In this document: positions 59,886-64,000 of the stretch, in pieces
Position numbering within the stretch: position 1 is the stretch's first letter
How the letters are laid out: every line of letters starts with the position of its first letter
From: Marinomonas rhodophyticola
Lineage (GTDB): Bacteria > Pseudomonadota > Gammaproteobacteria > Pseudomonadales > Marinomonadaceae
DNA length: 64,000 nt
Assembly: GCF_026113935.1 (NCBI RefSeq)
Contig: NZ_JAPEUL010000004.1
Span: 186,001-250,000, forward strand
Direction of reading: 5' to 3'
Made by a program: the position numbers and the translations under genes
Notes under the pieces: model-generated
The model's input: only the letters and a program-made list of their open reading frames with translations
The model's database searches: none
Told to the model about the DNA's origin: nothing

Positions 59886-60654
59886 TTACACTGAGTTTTG
59901 AGATTGGTTCCACAAGATGCATTCGTCTAGTGTAATGCCATGACCACCAAATATATCCAATGCACTGCCTATGGTTAAATCGACTTTGCCATTAGACAAC
60001 TCGTGAACGCGTTTAAGATCCGCCAAAGAGCGAGGCTCCTCCTGCGTAGGTGACCGCCACTGGGCAACCTTGCCCAAGAAGTGTCACTAGGTCTTCATCA
60101 ATGCCTGCCTGTAAACCTTCTACATCGGCCGCATGAATGAGAAACTCGTCGCAATGATTAGCCAGTTCAATTAAGTTTGCTTGATTGACTTGCGTTGAGG
60201 TTATTGTTTGCCAGCGATCTGTGGCAATGTACCAGCCGTCTTTTGTGCGGCGACAGCTTAAATCCAGTACCAAGCGGTCCGTACCCGTTTCACGTTTGAT
60301 TTTGTCTAATCGATCCCATGAAAACTCACCGTTTTCAAATAGGTAAGATGTCACGATAACGTGAGAGGCGCCAGCCTCTAAATAGCTTGCGGCATTGTTA
60401 TCTTTTACGCCACCACCAAACTGTAAACCATTAGGATAAGCACGAAGTGCGCTTAACGCCTCTTCTTGGTTGCCTTTTCCTAAAGCGATAACATGGCCAC
60501 CGACAAGACCATGTTCGCGATACATCAGCGCATAATGTTCCGCGTTATATTCACTGATAAAGTTCTCTGTGGCGCCTTTGTCATTTAGACTCCCACCGAC
60601 AATTTGCTTAACCTTGCCTTGGTGCAGATCGATACAAGGACGGAACTGGGTCAC
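59886..60654 (-). CDS. Eukaryotic-type HisA-like isomerase (phosphoribosyl-formimino-AICAR isomerase), interrupted by one frameshift
   Basis: The GTG at 60654 (GGAG upstream) starts T-Q-F-R-P-C-I-D-L-H-Q-G-K-V-K-Q-I-V-G-G. The frame breaks near 60035, after which the last part reads R-S-L-A-D-L-K-R-V to the stop at 59886; joined length is about 256 residues. Visible are the barrel strand Q-F-G-G-G-V-K-D-N, D-L-S-C-R-R, A-A-D-V-E-G and the second phosphate loop Y-A-G-G-A. These resemble the His6 type found in fungi and plants rather than the usual bacterial HisA. The reaction would be the fourth step of histidine synthesis. It is not in a his operon, so it may be a second copy. Confidence 0.8.
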
Positions 60655-60814
60655 AAAAAAACTCCTACTATTGTTAGTTTGAATAAAAAAGCGTTTGTAA
60701 TGAAAAATGATTGTAACTGATAATTTATCGATAAACGATGCGTCAAAGCATATAGTTGCTAAGCCTGTTATAATCTTGTTCCATTCCAAAAGACAGACAT
60801 ATTAAGCAATCATC

Positions 60815-61228
60815 ATGCTGCAAATAACACTCGCCGTGGCGATCCCAGACCACGAAATTGAATTAACCGCCATTCGAGCGCAAGGCGCAGGTGGTCAAAA
60901 TGTGAATAAAGTCTCTTCTGCTATTCATCTTAGGTTTAATGTCGCCCATTCTTCTTTGCCTGAATTTTATAAGGAACGTTTGTTAGCCCTTAGTGATGCA
61001 CGTTTAACTAAAGAGGGTGACATTGTGATTAAAGCGCAACAACACCGTACCCAAGAGCTGAATCGAGAGGACGCCTTGGCTCGCTTGAAAGCGCTTATTC
61101 TTGAAGCGGTTCGTGTGCAAAAAGCCCGTCGCCCCACCAAACCTACGCGTTCTTCACAGAAAAAGCGTATTGATCAGAAAAAGCAAAAAGGGCAGATCAA
61201 AAGTTTGCGTCGTAGCAATTGGGATTAA
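60815..61228 (+). CDS. arfB: Alternative ribosome-rescue factor B (peptidyl-tRNA hydrolase)
   Basis: 137 residues, as in YaeJ/ArfB. The catalytic G-G-Q is in [12 protein letters not shown] near residue 27, followed by V-S-S-A-I-H-L-R-F. The basic C-terminal tail ([12 protein letters not shown]) enters the empty mRNA channel of stalled ribosomes. It releases peptides when no stop codon is present. Confidence 0.95.
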   Translation: MLQITLAVAIPDHEIELTAIRAQGAGGQNVNKVSSAIHLRFNVAHSSLPEFYKERLLALSDARLTKEGDIVIKAQQHRTQELNREDALARLKALILEAVRVQKARRPTKPTRSSQKKRIDQKKQKGQIKSLRRSNWD

Positions 61229-61375
61229 AAATTTCTCTAACGTTAAGCAATACTTGTTTTTCTAACGATCATTAGCCTTGTAATGTAACGGGGTTACTTT
61301 CTTCAGCCTGTTAAAAAAGATGTGCTTGAAGCGGCTTACCAATCTTTTTGAACGTACGAACAAGAGATAGACACC

Positions 61376-61576
61376 ATGCCAGCAAATCATGAAACGGATC
61401 AGATCATAAAAAGCCCTTGCATTCGGCAGTGCTGTCTAGATAGCGACGATGTTTGCGTGGGTTGTTATCGTACAATTGATGACATTTTAAGGTGGCAGGC
61501 GGCAACAAACGAGCAAAAAGTCGAGATGTTGGACAACGCATTGCGCCGAAAAAATAAACCGTTTGATCGCCCTTAA
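61376..61576 (+). CDS. DUF1289 domain protein
   Basis: 66 residues. The family cysteines are visible in S-P-C-I-R-Q-C-C-L and V-C-V-G-C-Y-R-T near residues 14-35, followed by R-W-Q-A-A-T. These small proteins probably bind a metal (zinc or Fe-S); role unknown. It precedes the cyd genes by about 240 bp. Confidence 0.9.
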   Translation: MPANHETDQIIKSPCIRQCCLDSDDVCVGCYRTIDDILRWQAATNEQKVEMLDNALRRKNKPFDRP

Positions 61577-61588
61577 AAGTACAAGTCG

Positions 61589-61725
61589 ACATTGATCAAT
61601 GTAAAGTCTCTGCTTTTTTATCTACTTATTTCCTTCACTCTCTTTCTCTTGATCTAACGCAATGTTTTAAATCGAAACTGCACTCATAATCTGGCCTTAT
61701 AGTAAGCCTCAAAAGGTTTGAGGCT
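61589..61725. promoter_or_regulatory. Two inverted repeats upstream of cydA
   Basis: A perfect 14-bp palindrome (61589-61602, centre TGATCA) and an inverted repeat with 9-bp arms (61705-61713 with 61717-61725) lie before cydA, the second about 90 bp from the start. They may be a terminator of the DUF1289 gene and/or operators for oxygen-responsive control of cydAB. The first lacks the 4-bp spacer of an FNR site. Confidence 0.35.
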
Positions 61726-61812
61726 ACGGTGGGCGTTGGATAATAAGAGCACGGCTAAATGTAAGTGTCTGCAAGCGCCTTTTTCTCAATCAAATGAATG
61801 GGTTGAAGTCAT

Positions 61813-63387
61813 ATGATTAACGAAGCTGTAGTGGAATTATCGCGGTTTCAGTTTGCTCTCACTGCTCTGTACCACTTTTTGTTTGTCCCTTTAACATTGG
61901 GGATGGCTTTTTTACTTGCAATCATGGAGTCCGTCTATGTGATTACAGGTAAGCAAGTTTATAAAGATATGGTCAAGTTTTGGGGCAAGTTGTTTGGAAT
62001 TAACTTTGCTTTAGGGGTGACGACTGGTTTGACGATGGAGTTCCAATTTGGGACAAACTGGTCTTACTATTCGCATTATGTAGGCGATATTTTTGGTGCA
62101 CCTTTAGCCATTGAAGGCCTTATGGCTTTCTTCCTAGAATCAACCTTGGTGGGTTTGTTCTTCTTTGGTTGGGATCGTCTGAGTAAAGTTAAACACTTAA
62201 TGGTGACATGGGGTGTCGCATTAGGGTCTAACTTATCCGCTTTGTGGATTCTGATCGCCAATGGCTGGATGCAAAATCCAGTTGGCTCTGAATTCAACTA
62301 TGAAACTATGCGTATGGAGCTGGTGGATTTTGGTGCTCTGCTGTTGAACCCAGTGGCTCAGGTAAAATTTGTTCACACCGTCTCGGCAGGTTATGTCACC
62401 GGTGCGGTGTTTGTGCTTGCCATCTCGAGCTATTACCTACTCAAAGGTCGTGACCTTGCTTTTGCTCGCCGCTCCTTTGCTATCGCTTCAGCCTTTGGTT
62501 TGGCGTCTGTGTTAAGTGTTATTATTTTGGGTGATGAATCTGGCTATGAGCTAGGTGAAGTGCAAAAAGTGAAGTTAGCCGCGGTAGAGGCTGAATGGGA
62601 AACTCAAGAAGCCCCTGCGGATTTCACTCTAATAGGCTTTCCCAATCAAGATCTTCAGGAAACGGAATTTGCTCTTAAAATACCTGGTCTGATGGGCATC
62701 ATTGCAACGCGCTCACTAAGCGATGAAGTCACTGGTATCAAAGAATTGAAAGAGCATAATCGCCAACGCATTATTAACGGTATTTATGCGAATCAACTGC
62801 TTGAACAGTTACGTAGTGGTTCAACTGACCCATTGGTGAAAGCAAACTTTGAAAAGGTGAAAGGGGATCTGGGTTACGGCTTATTGGTGACTGCTTTCAA
62901 TGCCGATATTAACCGTGTGACATCAGAAGAAATAGATATGGCTGTTGAGTATTCTATTCCTCAAGTTGCACCATTGTTCTTTGCGTTCCGTATTATGGTG
63001 GCCTGTGGTTTTATCATGCTTTTCATGTTTGCCGTGGCTTTTTACCAAAATGCACGCCGTCGTATTGGTAAAAATCCTGTGTTCTTAAAGTTCATTATCC
63101 TGTGCTTACCGCTTCCTTGGATTGCTTGTGAAACAGGTTGGTTTGTCGCGGAGTATGGTCGTCAGCCATGGGCAATCGGTGAAATTCTTCCAATTCATGT
63201 TGCTGTATCAAGCTTAACTGCGGCCGAGATTTGGACAACGATTATTGGCTTTACTGTTTTATATACCGTGTTCTTGATTGCTGAAATGTATTTGATGATT
63301 CGCTTTGCGAAGCAGGGACCTTCTAGTTTGCATACAGGTCGCTATTCACTTGAACAAGAAACCGCTCAGCTAAAGCAAGGGGTGTAA
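61813..63387 (+). CDS. cydA: Cytochrome bd ubiquinol oxidase subunit I
   Basis: 524 residues with nine hydrophobic segments. The N-terminus [15 protein letters not shown] holds the His ligand of heme b595 near residue 19. The conserved Glu of helix III is in F-L-E-S-T near residue 107. The long Q-loop lies at about 240-390, as in E. coli CydA (long-Q type). The G-R-Q-P-W motif near residue 455 is diagnostic. With CydB it reduces O2 to water using quinol at low oxygen. cydB starts 1 bp after its stop. Confidence 0.97.
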   Translation: MINEAVVELSRFQFALTALYHFLFVPLTLGMAFLLAIMESVYVITGKQVYKDMVKFWGKLFGINFALGVTTGLTMEFQFGTNWSYYSHYVGDIFGAPLAIEGLMAFFLESTLVGLFFFGWDRLSKVKHLMVTWGVALGSNLSALWILIANGWMQNPVGSEFNYETMRMELVDFGALLLNPVAQVKFVHTVSAGYVTGAVFVLAISSYYLLKGRDLAFARRSFAIASAFGLASVLSVIILGDESGYELGEVQKVKLAAVEAEWETQEAPADFTLIGFPNQDLQETEFALKIPGLMGIIATRSLSDEVTGIKELKEHNRQRIINGIYANQLLEQLRSGSTDPLVKANFEKVKGDLGYGLLVTAFNADINRVTSEEIDMAVEYSIPQVAPLFFAFRIMVACGFIMLFMFAVAFYQNARRRIGKNPVFLKFIILCLPLPWIACETGWFVAEYGRQPWAIGEILPIHVAVSSLTAAEIWTTIIGFTVLYTVFLIAEMYLMIRFAKQGPSSLHTGRYSLEQETAQLKQGV

Positions 63388-63388
63388 T

Positions 63389-64000
63389 ATGGATTACGAA
63401 TTATTAAAAGTCATTTGGTGGGTGTTGATCGGTGTTTTACTGATCGGATTCTCTGTGACAGACGGTTTTGATATGGGTGTTGGTAGCTTGTTGAAGGTGA
63501 TCGGTGGTACGGATTCAGAACGTCGTATTATGATCAACTCAATTGCCCCTCATTGGGACGGCAACCAAGTTTGGTTTATCACCGCAGGTGGAGCTTTATT
63601 TGCCGCTTGGCCGGTGGTGTACGCGACCTCATTTTCTGGTTTTTACTTTGCAATGATGTTGGTATTAGCGGCGTTGTTCTTCCGTCCAATCGGTTTCGAC
63701 TATCGTTCTAAGCTAGAGAATTCTAAGTGGCGCACTAGTTGGGACTGGGGCATTGTATTTGGTTCCGCTGTTCCGCCGATTATTTTCGGTGTGGCGTTTG
63801 GTAACTTGTTGCAAGGCGTGCCTTTTCAATTTGACCAATTTCTACGCGTGACTTATACAGGTTCTTTCTTTGCCTTGTTAAATCCATTTGCGATTCTCTG
63901 TGGCTTGGTTAGTTTGATGATGCTAATGACACAAGGTGGTGCTTGGTTACAAATGAAAACAGATGGCAATTTGCACCGTAAAGCCTGCATAGCCACCACA
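63389..64000 (+). CDS. cydB: Cytochrome bd ubiquinol oxidase subunit II, 5' part
   Basis: 204 residues up to the window end. The family start [11 protein letters not shown] and G-F-D-M-G-V-G near residue 27 are present, as is P-H-W-D-G-N-Q-V-W near residue 54. About five hydrophobic segments are seen. It pairs with CydA, and the start follows the cydA stop by one base, so they are translationally coupled. The 3' part is outside the window. Confidence 0.96.
   Translation, partial: MDYELLKVIWWVLIGVLLIGFSVTDGFDMGVGSLLKVIGGTDSERRIMINSIAPHWDGNQVWFITAGGALFAAWPVVYATSFSGFYFAMMLVLAALFFRPIGFDYRSKLENSKWRTSWDWGIVFGSAVPPIIFGVAFGNLLQGVPFQFDQFLRVTYTGSFFALLNPFAILCGLVSLMMLMTQGGAWLQMKTDGNLHRKACIATT

Noticed and set aside
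61589-61602. FNR site upstream of cydA
   Set aside because: The palindrome lacks the four-base spacer between half-sites, so I list it only as an inverted repeat.

Overview
The window looks like the chromosome of a free-living, probably marine gammaproteobacterium of the Marinomonas/Oceanospirillales kind. This is inferred from the gene set (cytochrome bd, ArfB, HemG, SrkA, agmatine deiminase, tripartite RND pump, glycogen enzymes, many chemoreceptors), not from a marker gene. No rRNA, tRNA, CRISPR array, insertion sequence or phage was seen.

Layout. 1-3.7 kb: end of a MOSC protein, a class V aminotransferase with an Lrp-type regulator, and a delta-class carbonic anhydrase. 3.7-9.6 kb: an RND efflux operon (outer membrane factor, adaptor, pump). 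9.8-13.1 kb: a MocR-type regulator divergent from a DUF1127/LysE pair, then GIY-YIG and VOC proteins. 13.1-19.7 kb: recQ-srkA, two tandem response regulators with helical repeats, and a 2OG-Fe dioxygenase. 20-31 kb: a glycogen operon (phosphorylase-kinase-like GH15 protein, glgB, glgX) between two chemoreceptors. 31-34.9 kb: YqaA, a SPOR lipoprotein, a DUF945 protein and a hydratase-like protein. 35.1-44.8 kb: an accessory island of Rhs tip/immunity cassettes. 44.8-64 kb: mostly housekeeping genes (COG2509 flavoprotein, SLC13 permease, argC, MFS, Kef antiporter, hemG, rsgA, aguA, a sigma-54 regulator, a eukaryotic-type hisA, arfB, cydAB).

The island is the most interesting part. Five to six fragments of the RHS-repeat-associated core lie head to tail on the minus strand. 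Most are followed by a different C-terminal toxin-like tip, a small candidate immunity gene, and a variant of one terminator hairpin. None has the large N-terminal part of an Rhs protein. The only N-terminal piece (signal peptide plus SpvB-like start) lies on the opposite strand at 35.1-35.4 kb and runs into the end of one core, so the locus has been rearranged. A block of about 1.3 kb is duplicated almost exactly inside the array.

About 24 single-base frameshifts interrupt roughly 18 otherwise well-conserved genes, many in homopolymer runs. The most economical reading is indel errors in the assembly, so I annotate each such gene as one CDS, give the break, and keep 'pseudogene' for the decayed Rhs pieces.
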